Shown: piece by piece, positions 19,084 to 27,644 of the stretch | How the letters are laid out: each line of letters begins with the position of its first letter | Position numbering within the stretch: the first letter of the stretch is position 1 | From: Oerskovia merdavium | Lineage (GTDB): Bacteria; Actinomycetota; Actinomycetes; Actinomycetales; Cellulomonadaceae | Assembly: GCF_014836755.1 (NCBI RefSeq) | Contig: NZ_JACSQF010000020.1 | Span: 4,929-60,137 of the forward strand | Reading direction: 5' to 3' | Length of the DNA stretch: 55,209 nucleotides | Notes under the pieces: model-generated | Database searches by the model: none | What the model saw: the letters and a program-made list of their open reading frames with translations, nothing else | Told to the model about the DNA's origin: nothing | Position numbers and translations under genes: made by a program

Positions 19084-20817
19084 ATGGCAGAACTGCGCAT
19101 CGCCCTCGCACAGATCGACACGTGCGTCGGCGCGATCGACCAGAACACGGCGAAGATCCTCGAGTGGACCCGGCGCGCGGCGGGTGAGGGCGCCCAGCTC
19201 GTCGCGTTCCCCGAGATGACGCTCACGGGCTACCCGATCGAGGACCTGGCGCTGCGGGCGTCCTTCCGTCGCGCCGCGTGGGCCGCAGCAGCCGACGTCG
19301 CCGCGCAGCTCGAGCGCGAGGGCCTGGGCCACGTCACGGTCGTCCTGGGCACCGTGGGGACCGCTGAGACGCCGGACTCGGCAGAGCGCGCGGCCTCCGG
19401 GGCTCCCGCCGACCTGCCGACCAACCGCGCGGTCGTCATCCAGCACGGCGAGGTCCTCGCCGCCTACGACAAGCACCACCTGCCGAACTACGGCGTGTTC
19501 GACGAGTTCCGCATCTTCGCGCCCGGCACCGAGCCGCTCGTCGTCGAGATCGAGGGCCGCGCGGTCGGCATCGTCATCTGCGAGGACATCTGGCAGGACG
19601 GCGGGCCGATCACCACGCTGGGCGGGCTGGACGAGGCCGGGCACGGGATCGACCTGCTGCTCGTGCTCAACGGCTCTCCCTACGAGGAGGGCAAGGGGCA
19701 CGTCCGCACCGACCTCGCCGCGCGCCGCGCAGCCGAGGTCGACGCCCCCGTCGCGTACGTCAACATGGTCGGCGGGCAGGACGACCTGGTGTTCGACGGC
19801 GGGTCGTTCGTCGTGGGCCCCGACGGCTCGGTCCTCACGTCCTCACCGCAGTTCGTCGAGGACCTGCTGGTCTGGGACCTGCCCGCGCGGACGTCCTCCG
19901 CCGACCTGACGGGCACCGCGCCGGCGACCGTCTACCCCACGGGCCGCATCGCTCCCCCGCTGCACCCCGACGAGGAGGTGTACCGGGCCTGCGTCACGGG
20001 CCTGGCCGGGTACGTCCGCAAGAACGGCTTCCGGTCGATCGTCCTGGGCCTGTCCGGCGGGATCGACTCGGCGCTCTCCGCGACCCTCGCGGCCGACGCG
20101 ATCGGCGGGCAGAACGTCGTGGGCGTCTCGATGCCCTCCTCGTACTCGTCCGAGCACAGCAAGGACGACGCCGCCGACCTCGCCAAGCGCCTCGGCGCCG
20201 ACTACCGGGTGCAGCCCATCGCGCCCATGGTCGAGGCGTTCCAGGGCGAGCTCGCGCTCGAGGGCGTCGCCGAGGAGAACCTCCAGGCGCGCGTGCGCGG
20301 CGTGGTCCTCATGGCGATCTCGAACCGCGAGGGCCACCTCGTCATCGCGCCGGGCAACAAGTCCGAGCTCGCGGTCGGGTACGCGACCATCTACGACGCG
20401 GGCAGCATCGGCGGCTACGCACCGCTCAAGGACGTCGACAAGTCGCGCGTGTGGGCGCTCGCCCGCTGGCGCAACGACGCCGCGCTCGACGCGGGCGAGA
20501 TCCCCCCGATCCCCGAGTCCTCGATCACCAAGCCGCCGTCGGCCGAGCTACGGCCCGGCCAGACCGACCAGGACTCCCTGCCGCCCTACGACCTGCTCGA
20601 CGAGGTCCTCGACGCGTACATCGAGCACGCCGAGGGACGCGCCGAGCTGCTCGCGCGCGGGTTCGACCCCGAGGTCGTGGACAAGGTCGTGACCCTCGTG
20701 GACCGCGCCGAGTGGAAGCGCCGCCAGTACCCGCTCGGCCCCAAGGTCACGTCGCTGGCCTTCGGCCGCGACCGCCGCCTGCCCGTCACGTCCCGCTGGC
20801 GCGAGCCCGTCGAGTAG
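19084..20817 (+). CDS. nadE: Glutamine-dependent NAD+ synthetase
   Basis: Last step of NAD synthesis: amidates nicotinic acid adenine dinucleotide with ATP, using ammonia channelled from glutamine. The 577 residues combine two domains. The N-terminal nitrilase-type glutaminase has the catalytic triad E44 ([10 protein letters not shown]), K130 ([10 protein letters not shown]) and C166 ([10 protein letters not shown]). The C-terminal synthetase has the PP-loop SGGIDS at 324-329 and [18 protein letters not shown] further on. This is the 570-residue bacterial form, shorter than the 680-residue mycobacterial enzyme. The gene starts without a leader and is followed 95 bases later by panB on the same strand; both serve cofactor synthesis. 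Confidence 0.96.
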   Translation: MAELRIALAQIDTCVGAIDQNTAKILEWTRRAAGEGAQLVAFPEMTLTGYPIEDLALRASFRRAAWAAAADVAAQLEREGLGHVTVVLGTVGTAETPDSAERAASGAPADLPTNRAVVIQHGEVLAAYDKHHLPNYGVFDEFRIFAPGTEPLVVEIEGRAVGIVICEDIWQDGGPITTLGGLDEAGHGIDLLLVLNGSPYEEGKGHVRTDLAARRAAEVDAPVAYVNMVGGQDDLVFDGGSFVVGPDGSVLTSSPQFVEDLLVWDLPARTSSADLTGTAPATVYPTGRIAPPLHPDEEVYRACVTGLAGYVRKNGFRSIVLGLSGGIDSALSATLAADAIGGQNVVGVSMPSSYSSEHSKDDAADLAKRLGADYRVQPIAPMVEAFQGELALEGVAEENLQARVRGVVLMAISNREGHLVIAPGNKSELAVGYATIYDAGSIGGYAPLKDVDKSRVWALARWRNDAALDAGEIPPIPESSITKPPSAELRPGQTDQDSLPPYDLLDEVLDAYIEHAEGRAELLARGFDPEVVDKVVTLVDRAEWKRRQYPLGPKVTSLAFGRDRRLPVTSRWREPVE

Positions 20818-20912
20818 CACGGCCGCCACACGAGCCCCAGCCGCCAGTCACCTATCCCGAACGACCGGCCCACCGACCACCGGCGGGCCGTACGACCTGG
20901 AGAGACGAGAGC

Positions 20913-21755
20913 ATGTCCGCACACACCCAGCCCGGCCAGACCCCGGCCACGCCCGCCAAGCGCTTCCGCGTCCACCACCTCGCGGAGGCCAAGGCACGGC
21001 ACGAGAAGCTCACGATGCTCACCGCGTACGACGCGGTGACGGCCCGCATCTTCGACGAGGCCGGCATCGACATGCTCCTCGTCGGCGACTCGATCGGGAA
21101 CACCATGCACGGGCACCGGACCACGCTGCCCGTCACGGTCGACGACATGATCCCCGCCGCACGTGGCGTCGCGCGCGCCGCGCAGCGCGCGCTCGTGATC
21201 GTCGACCTGCCGTTCGGCTCGTACGAGGCCGGGGCCGAGCAGGCCCTCGGGACCGGCGTGCGGATCATGAAGGAGACCGGGGCCCACGCGGTCAAGCTCG
21301 AGGGAGGGCGCCGCTCGGCGGCGCAGATCCGTGCGCTGACCGACGCGGGCATCCCCGTCGTCGCGCACCTTGGCTTCACGCCCCAGTCGGAGAACATCCT
21401 GGGCGGGCCGCGCGTGCAGGGACGCGGGGACGACGCCGCCGAGCGCCTGTGCGAGGACGCCGTCGCGGTGACCGACGCGGGCGCGGTCGCCGTGGTCCTC
21501 GAGATGGTCCCGGTCGAGGTCGCGGCGCGCGTCACGGAGATCGTGCGCATCCCGACCATCGGCATCGGCGCAGGACCCGAGTGCGACGGCCAGGTCCTCG
21601 TCTGGACGGACCTCGCCGGCATGACGGAGTGGTCGCCGCGCTTCGCCAAGCGGTTCGCGGAGATCGGCGCGGCCCTGGGCCGGGCCGCGCAGGACTACGC
21701 GGAAGAGGTCAAGGGCGGCACGTTCCCGGACGCGGCGCACAGCTTCGAGAAGTAG
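20913..21755 (+). CDS. panB: 3-methyl-2-oxobutanoate hydroxymethyltransferase PanB
   Basis: First committed step of pantothenate (CoA) synthesis: adds a hydroxymethyl group from methylene-tetrahydrofolate to alpha-ketoisovalerate to give ketopantoate. The 280 residues show the family's TIM-barrel motifs: [29 protein letters not shown] (metal and substrate site), [33 protein letters not shown] and a [15 protein letters not shown] block. The extension before KRFRVHHL is about 16 residues. The ATG has GGAGAGACGAGAGC before it; the longer open frame overlaps nadE and is not real. No panC or panD lies nearby. Confidence 0.96.
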   Translation: MSAHTQPGQTPATPAKRFRVHHLAEAKARHEKLTMLTAYDAVTARIFDEAGIDMLLVGDSIGNTMHGHRTTLPVTVDDMIPAARGVARAAQRALVIVDLPFGSYEAGAEQALGTGVRIMKETGAHAVKLEGGRRSAAQIRALTDAGIPVVAHLGFTPQSENILGGPRVQGRGDDAAERLCEDAVAVTDAGAVAVVLEMVPVEVAARVTEIVRIPTIGIGAGPECDGQVLVWTDLAGMTEWSPRFAKRFAEIGAALGRAAQDYAEEVKGGTFPDAAHSFEK

Positions 21756-21761
21756 GGCCCT

Positions 21762-21822
21762 GCCCGACGGCGTCGCTCCCCCGGGTGCAGCGGTGCACCC
21801 GGGGTGCGTGGCGTCGTCGGGC
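21762..21822 (+). terminator. panB terminator (nested hairpin)
   Basis: Inner 11-bp perfect stem 21779-21789/21794-21804 with a 4-base loop. It is enclosed by outer arms 21762-21772 and 21812-21822 with one mismatch. The 5' arm TGCCCGACGGCGTCGCTC nearly repeats the arm of the terminator at 5921-5975. Confidence 0.8.
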
Positions 21823-21843
21823 GTCGCTGTGCCTGAGAGCCGG

Positions 21844-22646
21844 CTACCCCGCCCAGGCGACCACGCCCACGGCGATCGCGTCCGCGTAGCGCTGGCGCCC
21901 CTCCTCGGAGGACATCAGCGCAGCCTCGTCGAGGTTGCGCATCTCGCCCAGCTCGAGAAGCACCGCGGGGCGCTCGGCGAAATTGACGCGTTCTCGGCGC
22001 GCAGCCCCTCGTCGATCTCGACGGCCGGCGGCGGGTCCGCCACGATGACGAAGAACCCCCGCGCGGCCTTGTCGTCGCTGCCGTTGGCGTGGACCGAGAC
22101 GAGCACGTCCGCGCCCGCGTCCTGGGCGGACCGCCCCCTGACGTCGACGCACGGTCCGACGCCCTGGTCGTCGGACCGGGTCAGCACGACCTGTGCGCCG
22201 AGCGCCTCGAGCGCGGCGCCCGCCCGGGACGCGACGTCCCAGGTGAACGCGTGCTCCGGGTAGCCCGCGTCGGTGGACGTGCCGACCGTGTTGCACGCCT
22301 TGGAGCCCCCGCGACCGTCCGGCACGGGGGCACCGACCTGGTCCGGGTGCTGGGCGTTCGCGCCGTTGTGGCCCGGGTCGAGCGCGACCGTCAGCCCGGT
22401 CAGCGGGAGCGACGCAGGGTCCGGTGGGGACGACCTGCCGGAGCCGGCGACGCCTGCGAGGCCGGGCACGTCGTCGGCGTCGGACGCACCCGAGGTGCGC
22501 TCCGTCGTCGGGCTCGGGGAGGGCGCCGGACGCCCGTCGTCGCCGCTGCCGAACGCGAGCCAGGACACCAGCCCCACCGCGAGGCCCGCGAGGAGCACGG
22601 CCAGTGCGACCGTCCACCGCCGCCCCGGACCGGACGGATCCGTCAC
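21844..22646 (-). pseudogene. N-acetylmuramoyl-L-alanine amidase, frameshifted with internal deletion
   Basis: Remnant of a zinc amidase (Amidase_3) that would cleave the peptide from peptidoglycan outside the membrane. From the GTG at 22646 the frame gives a membrane anchor ([19 protein letters not shown]), a Pro/Ser-rich linker, the zinc motif VALDPGHNG and VSVHANGSDD. It then goes out of frame after DEGLRAEN, near 21985-21992, and stops at 21915. The next frame continues as NFAERPAVLLELGEMRN, containing the catalytic glutamate, to a stop at 21844. About 30 residues expected between VSVHANG and NFAERP are missing, so this is a deletion of a length not divisible by three rather than a single-base error. 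The GTGA overlap with the upstream SPOR-like gene is intact. Confidence 0.8.
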
Positions 22647-22864
22647 TTCTCGCGCTCGCGCTCCCGTTCCTCCTCGTCCCAGGCCTCGGAGCGGGCCCGG
22701 GCCAGCTCGAGCGCCTGGGCCGCGGCCTCACGCGTCGGGTACGGGCCCATGCGCGAGGACCACGCCGACTGCGGGCCCTTCGAGACCTCCCCCGTGCGCG
22801 TGTCGAAGTAGTACTGGTCCTCGGAGACCGGGTCGCCGTCGTCGGAGAATCGTTCCTTCGTCAT
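22643..22864 (-). CDS. Small SPOR-like protein
   Basis: A 73-residue acidic and basic protein found next to map in many Micrococcales. The segment [20 protein letters not shown], then [20 protein letters not shown], resembles a reduced SPOR-type fold: a strand, a turn and a helix with the GPY motif. The C-terminus is a charged helix ([10 protein letters not shown]). There is no signal peptide. The stop overlaps the start of the amidase remnant, an appealing link because SPOR domains bind denuded glycan made by amidases; this is inference. It is leaderless: CAGGAT lies six bases before the ATG. Confidence 0.75.
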   Translation of the reverse strand: MTKERFSDDGDPVSEDQYYFDTRTGEVSKGPQSAWSSRMGPYPTREAAAQALELARARSEAWDEEEREREREK

Positions 22865-22870
22865 AGGACG

Positions 22871-22876
22871 ATCCTG
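22871..22876 (-). promoter_or_regulatory. -10 box of the SPOR-like gene (leaderless)
   Basis: CAGGAT is separated by six bases (CGTCCT) from the ATG at 22864. Confidence 0.5.
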
Positions 22877-22928
22877 CCTCACCCGCGCGCACGGCGTCGG
22901 CCGTACGCACCGGGCCACGGGCACTCCG

Positions 22929-22934
22929 TAGACT
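22929..22934 (+). promoter_or_regulatory. -10 box of map (leaderless)
   Basis: TAGACT is separated by six bases (GGCCGC) from the ATG at 22941. It faces away from the SPOR-like promoter. Confidence 0.55.
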
Positions 22935-22940
22935 GGCCGC

Positions 22941-23822
22941 ATGCCCGATTCCTCCGTCCTGACCGCCCCACGCGGACCGTTGGTCCCGGGGTCGGTCTCT
23001 CCCCTGCGCGTCGTGCCACGCTCGATCGCGCGGCCCGAGTACGTGGGGCAGCCCGGCCCGCAGCCCTTCACGGGCGACGACGTCGTGGCCCCCGAGACGC
23101 TCGACCGGATCCGGGTCGCGAGCCGCATCGCGGCCCAGGCGCTCGCCGAGGTCGGGATGCACGTCGCCCCCGGAGTGAGCACCGACGAGCTCGACCGGAT
23201 CGGGCACGAGTTCCTCCTGGATCACGGCGCCTACCCGTCGACGCTCGGCTACCGCGGCTTCCCCAAGTCGCTGTGCACGTCGCTCAACGAGGTCGTGTGC
23301 CACGGGATCCCCGACTCGACCGTCATGGTCGAGGGCGACATCGTCAACGTCGACATCACGGCGTTCATCGGCGGGGTCCACGGCGACAACAACGCCACGT
23401 TCGCGGTCGGGGAGATCAGCGAGGAGGCCGCGCTGCTCGTGCAGCGCACGCGCGAGTCGCTCGACCGGGCCATCAAGGCCGTGCGCCCCGGGCGCGAGGT
23501 CAACGTCCTGGGCCGCGTGATCGAGAAGTACGCGCACCGGTTCGGCTACGGCGTGGTGCGCGAGTACACGGGCCACGGCGTGGGCGAGTCGTTCCACTCG
23601 GGGCTCGTGATCCCCCACTACGACGCGGCCCCCGACCACGACACCGTGATGGAGCCGGGCATGGTCTTCACGATCGAGCCCATGCTGACGCTCGGCAGCC
23701 CCGAGTGGCGCACGTGGGACGACGGGTGGACCGTAGTCACCGCGGACAGGTCGCTGACCGCCCAGTTCGAGCACACCCTGGTCGTCACCGAAGACGGAGC
23801 GGAGATCCTGACCCTGCCATGA
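22941..23822 (+). CDS. map: Type I methionine aminopeptidase
   Basis: Removes the initiator methionine from new proteins in the cytoplasm. The 293 residues have the pita-bread fold with the five dinuclear metal ligands: D in VNVDITAF, D in [10 protein letters not shown] in [11 protein letters not shown] in [10 protein letters not shown] and E in QFEHTLVV. The N-terminal extension of about 45 residues ([12 protein letters not shown]) is the kind that carries an SH3-binding-like PxxP segment in actinobacterial MetAP1c enzymes. The gene is leaderless. Its stop overlaps the start of ppgK (ATGA), so the two are coupled. Confidence 0.96.
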   Translation: MPDSSVLTAPRGPLVPGSVSPLRVVPRSIARPEYVGQPGPQPFTGDDVVAPETLDRIRVASRIAAQALAEVGMHVAPGVSTDELDRIGHEFLLDHGAYPSTLGYRGFPKSLCTSLNEVVCHGIPDSTVMVEGDIVNVDITAFIGGVHGDNNATFAVGEISEEAALLVQRTRESLDRAIKAVRPGREVNVLGRVIEKYAHRFGYGVVREYTGHGVGESFHSGLVIPHYDAAPDHDTVMEPGMVFTIEPMLTLGSPEWRTWDDGWTVVTADRSLTAQFEHTLVVTEDGAEILTLP

Positions 23823-24598
23823 GCAAGCACTCACACCACCACCACGGGCTGGCCTTCGGGATCGACGTCGGCGGCAGCGGCATCAAGGGCGCACCCGTCG
23901 ACCTCGCGACGGGCGAGTTCGCCCAGGAACGCCACCGCATCCCGACGCCGCAGCCCTCCACGCCCGAGGCCGTCGCCAAGGTCATCGCCGAGCTGGTCGA
24001 CGAGTACGACCTGCCGCACGACGTCCCGATCGGCGTGGCCTTCCCCGGCCCCATCCACCACGGCGTGATCGGGTTCATCGCGAACCTCGACAAGTCCTGG
24101 AAGGGCGTCGACCTGCCCGCTCTCCTCAAGAAGGAGACCGGGCGCCACGTCGTCGCGGTCAACGACGCCGACGCCGCGGGGATCGGCGAGGTCCGCTACG
24201 GCGCGGCCAAGGACACCAAGGGCGTGGTCCTGCTCGCGACGCTGGGCACGGGCATCGGCAGCGCCCTGGTCGTCGACGGGATCCTCGTGCCCAACACCGA
24301 GCTGGGCCACCTCGAGATCGACGGGTTCGACGCCGAGTCACGGGCCGCGGAGTCGGCACGCGGACGCGAGGACCTCTCGTGGGAGGAGTGGGCCGCTCGG
24401 CTCCAGCGCTACTTCGAGGTCGTCGAGATGCTGTTCTCGCCCGACCTGATCGTGGTCGGCGGCGGGATCTCCAAGCACCACGAGAACTTCCTGCCGCTGC
24501 TGCACCTCAAGGCGCCCATCATCCCGGCCGAGCTGCGCAACGCCGCGGGCATCGTGGGCGCTGCCGCACTGGCAGCCGAAGGAGCCGGGCTGGCCTGA
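23819..24598 (+). CDS. ppgK: Polyphosphate glucokinase PpgK
   Basis: Phosphorylates glucose to glucose-6-phosphate using polyphosphate (or ATP); a ROK-family enzyme typical of actinobacteria. The 259 residues start with a histidine-rich SKHSHHHHG, then the phosphate-binding loop [29 protein letters not shown] (catalytic Asp), [13 protein letters not shown] and [13 protein letters not shown] follow. The length and lack of a ROK zinc motif (CxCGxxGC) match PpgK. It is translationally coupled to map; the pairing looks positional rather than functional. A terminator follows. Confidence 0.94.
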   Translation: MSKHSHHHHGLAFGIDVGGSGIKGAPVDLATGEFAQERHRIPTPQPSTPEAVAKVIAELVDEYDLPHDVPIGVAFPGPIHHGVIGFIANLDKSWKGVDLPALLKKETGRHVVAVNDADAAGIGEVRYGAAKDTKGVVLLATLGTGIGSALVVDGILVPNTELGHLEIDGFDAESRAAESARGREDLSWEEWAARLQRYFEVVEMLFSPDLIVVGGGISKHHENFLPLLHLKAPIIPAELRNAAGIVGAAALAAEGAGLA

Positions 24599-24610
24599 CC
24601 GCCTGCGCGC

Positions 24611-24656
24611 CCTGACCTGGTCCTGCTGTGCCCTCGGCCGGAAGGATCAGGTCAGG
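24611..24656 (+). terminator. ppgK terminator hairpin
   Basis: CCTGACCTGGTCC (24611-24623) pairs with GGATCAGGTCAGG (24644-24656), 13 bp with one G-U pair and a 20-base loop. It starts 13 bases after the ppgK stop. Confidence 0.7.
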
Positions 24657-24691
24657 TGCTCGCCGGACGCCGCCCACCGCGCGTGGTCCGG

Positions 24692-24707
24692 CCCGCCGCG
24701 AGGCGGG
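24692..24707 (-). terminator. Terminator of the STAS gene
   Basis: CCCGCC-GCGA-GGCGGG forms a 6-bp stem with a GNRA-like loop directly after the stop codon of the minus-strand STAS gene. Confidence 0.55.
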
Positions 24708-25082
24708 TCAGACCGCGCTCTGGTGCTGTGGTTCGTCGTGCTCGACGTGGTGCGTCGGCAGCCCCGGGAAGATGTCGATCACGCCCAGCATCTCCAGGAC
24801 GTCCGTGACGACCGTCGGAGGGTTGCGCAGGCTGACCTGCAGGCCCTCCTCGCTGCCGATCGTGTAGAACTGCACGAGGAACGCGATGCCCGTGGAGTCC
24901 ATGAACGTCACCTTCGAGGTGTCGATCACGACAGGCACGTCCCGGTCCAGTGCGTTCGCCAGTGCGGCACTCGCCTCGCTGCGCAGCGCCACGTCGATCT
25001 CGCCCCACATGTCCACGACACTCGAATCCGGCTGCTCGAGGAGAGTGATACCGCCGGTGGTCGTCGTCTTGCTCGGAGTCAT
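24708..25082 (-). CDS. STAS-domain anti-sigma factor antagonist
   Basis: A 124-residue STAS protein of the SpoIIAA/RsbV type. When dephosphorylated, such proteins bind an anti-sigma kinase and free a stress sigma factor. The core holds VVDMWGEIDVALR, VVIDTSKVTFMDSTG and a final helix VLEMLGVIDIFPGLPTH. The regulatory serine is expected at S63 in DSTG (usually DSSG). The C-terminus is His/Glu/Gln-rich (HHVEHDEPQHQSAV). No kinase or sigma gene lies beside it, so the partner must be encoded elsewhere. The start at 25082 is the only reasonable ATG; the ribosome site is weak. Confidence 0.88.
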   Translation of the reverse strand: MTPSKTTTTGGITLLEQPDSSVVDMWGEIDVALRSEASAALANALDRDVPVVIDTSKVTFMDSTGIAFLVQFYTIGSEEGLQVSLRNPPTVVTDVLEMLGVIDIFPGLPTHHVEHDEPQHQSAV

Positions 25083-25354
25083 GAGTCCAGAGCCCCCGCT
25101 CGTCGTGTTCTCGGCACCCGACGTCTAGAGCGCCGTCAACAGAGCCAGGGTACCCCCAAGTGGCACCGGCATGACAGCATTCTGGGGAGCGCTTTACCTG
25201 GGATGCCCTCGGCGTGCGTTTTTGGGCGAATCCTCCTCCTGGCCGTCTTCGCCGCTCTTGACCTGCTCTGGCCCGGTGCCACGTGCCGAGCAAGTGCTGC
25301 GGGGTCGTCGTACGGTCGAGAGACCTGTTCATCGAGACCTCGAGAGGTGATCCT

Positions 25355-25624
25355 GTGCCCAGGCGAGACCCCGGTCCTTCGGTCAAGGACAAGGAGCTGT
25401 ACGAGACCCTGCGCGACGAGGGGAGCTCCAAGGAGAAGTCCGCGCGCATCGCCAACGCCGCGGCGGCGTCGTCCCGCAGCACGGTCGGGAAGAAGGGTGG
25501 GTCGTCCCCTGCCTACGAGGAGTGGACCGTGGCCGAGCTGCGCGCGAGGGCTCGCGAGATCGGGATCGAGGGCCGCTCGACCATGCGCAAGAGCGAGCTC
25601 GTGTCGGCTCTCCGGAACCACTGA
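25355..25624 (+). CDS. DUF7218-like protein with Rho N-terminal-type motif
   Basis: An 89-residue basic protein. The N-terminal half (KDKELYETLRDEGSSKEKSA, then RIANAAAASSRSTVGKKGG) is a conserved helical module of unknown role. The C-terminal half (EEWTVAELRARAREIGIEG, RSTMRKSELVSALRN) matches the SAP/Rho N-terminal helix-extended-loop-helix that binds nucleic acid. The GTG at 25355 is chosen over an upstream ATG because AGAGGTGAT lies just before it, and a TACGGT -10 is present at about 25312. It is followed within 12 bases by the DUF6328-like gene. Confidence 0.8.
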   Translation: MPRRDPGPSVKDKELYETLRDEGSSKEKSARIANAAAASSRSTVGKKGGSSPAYEEWTVAELRARAREIGIEGRSTMRKSELVSALRNH

Positions 25625-25635
25625 GCGGGGCCGGC

Positions 25636-26226
25636 GTGGACACGGGCGGTGGGGGTGGCCGGGAGCCCGTGGGCGATCGGGCTGGCGGCTCGGGGGCCGG
25701 CGGCTCGGGGCCCCGGCACTCGCGGTCTTCCGGGGACGACGAGGCGGGCAGCGCCGACTCGCGCCACGAGTCGGCCGAGGAGCGCGCCGACCGCAACTGG
25801 GCCGAGCTCCTGCAGGAGCTGCGCGTCACGCAGATGGGCGTGCAGATCCTCACGGGCTTCCTGCTGACCCTGCCGTTCCAGCAGCGGTTCGGCGAACTCG
25901 ACGACACCCAGCGCACCATCTACCTGTGCCTCGTGGTGCTCTCGGTGCTTGCGACGGGCCTGCTCGTGGCTCCCGTGTCGCTGCACCGCCTGCTGTTCCG
26001 CAAGCACCTCAAGGCCCGGCTCGTGACGTCGGCCGACCGGTTGGCGCGCGTGGGGCTCGTGGTGCTCGCTCTCGTCGTGGCGGGGACGGTGCTGCTCATC
26101 TTCGACGTGGTCGTCGGGCCGACGGCCGCGGTGATCGCGGCAGGCGGTGCGCTCGTGCTGTTCGCGCTGCTCTGGGTGGTGCTTCCGGTCGCGCTGATGC
26201 GGCGAGCGGGGGCCGCAGACCGGTGA
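25636..26226 (+). CDS. DUF6328-like membrane protein
   Basis: A 196-residue protein with a Gly/Ser/Asp-rich disordered N-terminus (about 1-45). The family core RNWAELLQELRVTQMGVQIL and TGFLLTLPFQQRF then lead into four membrane helices (the last two VGLVVLALVVAGTVLLIF and AAVIAAGGALVLFALLWVV). RLARVGLVVLAL follows a short basic loop. The GTG at 25636 is the best start (GGGG upstream); an ATG 38 codons earlier would overlap the previous gene. The function is unknown. Confidence 0.75.
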   Translation: MDTGGGGGREPVGDRAGGSGAGGSGPRHSRSSGDDEAGSADSRHESAEERADRNWAELLQELRVTQMGVQILTGFLLTLPFQQRFGELDDTQRTIYLCLVVLSVLATGLLVAPVSLHRLLFRKHLKARLVTSADRLARVGLVVLALVVAGTVLLIFDVVVGPTAAVIAAGGALVLFALLWVVLPVALMRRAGAADR

Positions 26227-26230
26227 CGGC

Positions 26231-26692
26231 TCAGACGCGGTGGTCGTAGACCGCTTCGACCGCCTCGTAGGGCGCCTCGCCGGGCACCAGGTTGAGCATG
26301 GTCATGCGCCCGCCACCGCCCTCGACCGGAGCGACGAAGATCTGCCAGGCCCAGTCCGGCCCTTCCGGTGCGGCATAGCTCCCGGTCAGCCGGACGACGC
26401 CGTCCTCACCGACCGTCCCGTCGAACAGCATCCAGGCGGGCGACGAGTGCCACGAGTCGAGCCAGACCGCGGAGACCCCCTCCGGTCCGGAGCCGCCGCT
26501 CAGGAGGAGCAGCCCCTCCTGGGGAGCGTCGCCGTCGGACCACGTGTAGGCGAGCGAGACGAACTCGCGGGCCGTGACCGTCACCGACGCCGTGGCGTCC
26601 GACGCCACGAACTCGTCCGTGGGCAGGAGCCGTTGACGGTGGACGCCCTGCCACTGCCCCAGCACCGGGGCCAAGCACTCGACGATCCTCAT
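26231..26692 (-). CDS. DUF1579-like protein
   Basis: A 153-residue soluble protein with a lipocalin-like beta pattern: LAPVLGQWQGVHRQRLLPTD, EFVSLAYTWSDGDAPQEGLL, then SAVWLDSWHSSPAWMLFDG and a closing strand MTMLNLVPG. The GxWxG start and the alternating strands match the DUF1579 group, which is related to lipocalin or FABP folds. No signal peptide is visible. It is convergent with the DUF6328-like gene, only 4 bases apart. It is leaderless: TAGGCT lies six bases before the ATG. Confidence 0.75.
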   Translation of the reverse strand: MRIVECLAPVLGQWQGVHRQRLLPTDEFVASDATASVTVTAREFVSLAYTWSDGDAPQEGLLLLSGGSGPEGVSAVWLDSWHSSPAWMLFDGTVGEDGVVRLTGSYAAPEGPDWAWQIFVAPVEGGGGRMTMLNLVPGEAPYEAVEAVYDHRV

Positions 26693-26698
26693 CCAGCC

Positions 26699-26704
26699 AG
26701 CCTA
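26699..26704 (-). promoter_or_regulatory. -10 box of the DUF1579-like gene (leaderless)
   Basis: TAGGCT on the minus strand, then six bases (GGCTGG), then the ATG at 26692. Confidence 0.5.
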
Positions 26705-26756
26705 CGCAGGGGGCGGTGCGGGCGACAGAGGAGGCGGGGTCGCCGGACGGGTGAGG

Positions 26757-27148
26757 GCGGATGAGTCGGTCGGTACGCCGGGTTCTGTCCCCGCGCGCGG
26801 TTGCCCCCGCACGGGTGACGGCCATCCATCTACGACGTACGTTGCCGCACGCCTCCAGCGGTCTACCCGGAAGCTCGGGCGAGCAGCCCTCGAACGCTTC
26901 CTGTCTGACCTTGCTCCAGGTGGGGTTTACCTAGCCGGACCAGTCACCTGGCCCGCTGGTGGTCTCTTACACCACCGTTTCACCCTTACCGCCCACGGCC
27001 GAGGCCGTGGGAGGCGGTCTGTTCTCTGTGGCACTGTCCCGCGGGTCACCCCGGGTGGGCGTTACCCACCACCTTGCCCTGTGGAGCCCGGACGTTCCTC
27101 GGCGGTGCCACGAGGGCACCGACGCGGCCGTCTGACCGACTCATCCGC
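26757..27148 (-). ncRNA. rnpB: RNase P RNA (type A)
   Basis: Catalytic RNA of RNase P, which trims the 5' leader of pre-tRNAs. On the minus strand the 392-base RNA has a perfect 15-bp P1 helix (27134-27148 with 26757-26771). The conserved 5' core GAGGAACGTCCGGGCTCC is followed by the CACAGGGCAAGGTG-like stretch, and the 3' side includes GAGGGCTGCTCGCCCGAG and the ACAGAACCCGGCGTACC segment. It begins 9 bases after the stop of the tautomerase-like gene. A TAGGCT -10 box uses that stop codon and points to transcription starting at P1. Confidence 0.96.
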
Positions 27149-27154
27149 TCCCGC

Positions 27155-27160
27155 AGCCTA
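27155..27160 (-). promoter_or_regulatory. -10 box of rnpB overlapping a stop codon
   Basis: TAGGCT lies six bases before the first base of P1 (27148). Its first three bases are the TAG stop of the tautomerase-like gene. The -35 would fall inside that gene; no clear TTGACA is seen. Confidence 0.55.
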
Positions 27161-27544
27161 CACGTCCACGCGGTAGCCCAGCGCGAGCTCGTCGCCGCTC
27201 CTGCCGCGGATCCCCCAGCTCTCGGGCGGGCTCTCGAGGATGACGACCTCGAGGTCGTCCGCCGCCAGCCCCAGGAAGGGCGCGACGTCGTCGAACATCG
27301 CGGCGATGAGCGCCCGCTTGGCCTCTCGCGAGCGGCCCGTGAAGCACACGACCTCGATGACGAGGTACGCGTCGCTGCGCTGCGGCGCGATCAGGTCGCC
27401 GTCCTCCATGAGCAGGAAGCGGTGGAACCGCTTCTCCTCGGGCAGCCCCCAGGCGCCGACGACCGCCCGGTGGATCGCGTCGGAGATGTCCTCGCGCTTC
27501 ATCTCCCAGACCGTGCGGGTGCCGTAGACCTTGACCTGAACCAT
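27158..27544 (-). CDS. Tautomerase-superfamily-like protein lacking Pro-1
   Basis: A 128-residue protein with the beta-alpha-beta pattern of tautomerase/MIF-like proteins: VQVKVYGTRTVWEMKREDIS, AIHRAVVGAWGLPEEKRFHR, FLLMEDGDLIAPQRS, VIEVVCFTGRSREAKRALIA and LEVVILESPPESWGIRG. Residue 2 is Val, so the catalytic N-terminal proline is absent with the ATG at 27544. A TTG three codons upstream would not restore it either. It may bind rather than tautomerise substrates. It is leaderless (TAGGTT, seven bases). Its stop codon is part of the rnpB promoter. Confidence 0.8.
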   Translation of the reverse strand: MVQVKVYGTRTVWEMKREDISDAIHRAVVGAWGLPEEKRFHRFLLMEDGDLIAPQRSDAYLVIEVVCFTGRSREAKRALIAAMFDDVAPFLGLAADDLEVVILESPPESWGIRGRSGDELALGYRVDV

Positions 27545-27551
27545 GCGGCAC

Positions 27552-27557
27552 AACCTA
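27552..27557 (-). promoter_or_regulatory. -10 box of the tautomerase-like gene (leaderless)
   Basis: TAGGTT, then seven bases (GTGCCGC), then the ATG at 27544. Confidence 0.5.
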
Positions 27558-27632
27558 GTGCCGGGGCTCGCGGTCCGCCACGGGTGACCATCGCCACGCC
27601 CCGCCGCGGTCCGTGGCCGTGCGCGACCGCCC

Positions 27633-27638
27633 TAGAGT
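27633..27638 (+). promoter_or_regulatory. -10 box of yaaA (leaderless)
   Basis: TAGAGT, then six bases (GGCGGT), then the GTG at 27645. Confidence 0.5.
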
Positions 27639-27644
27639 GGCGGT

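Noticed and set aside
21761-21830. Riboswitch downstream of panB
   Set aside because: The structure is a nested hairpin after a stop codon, best read as a terminator.
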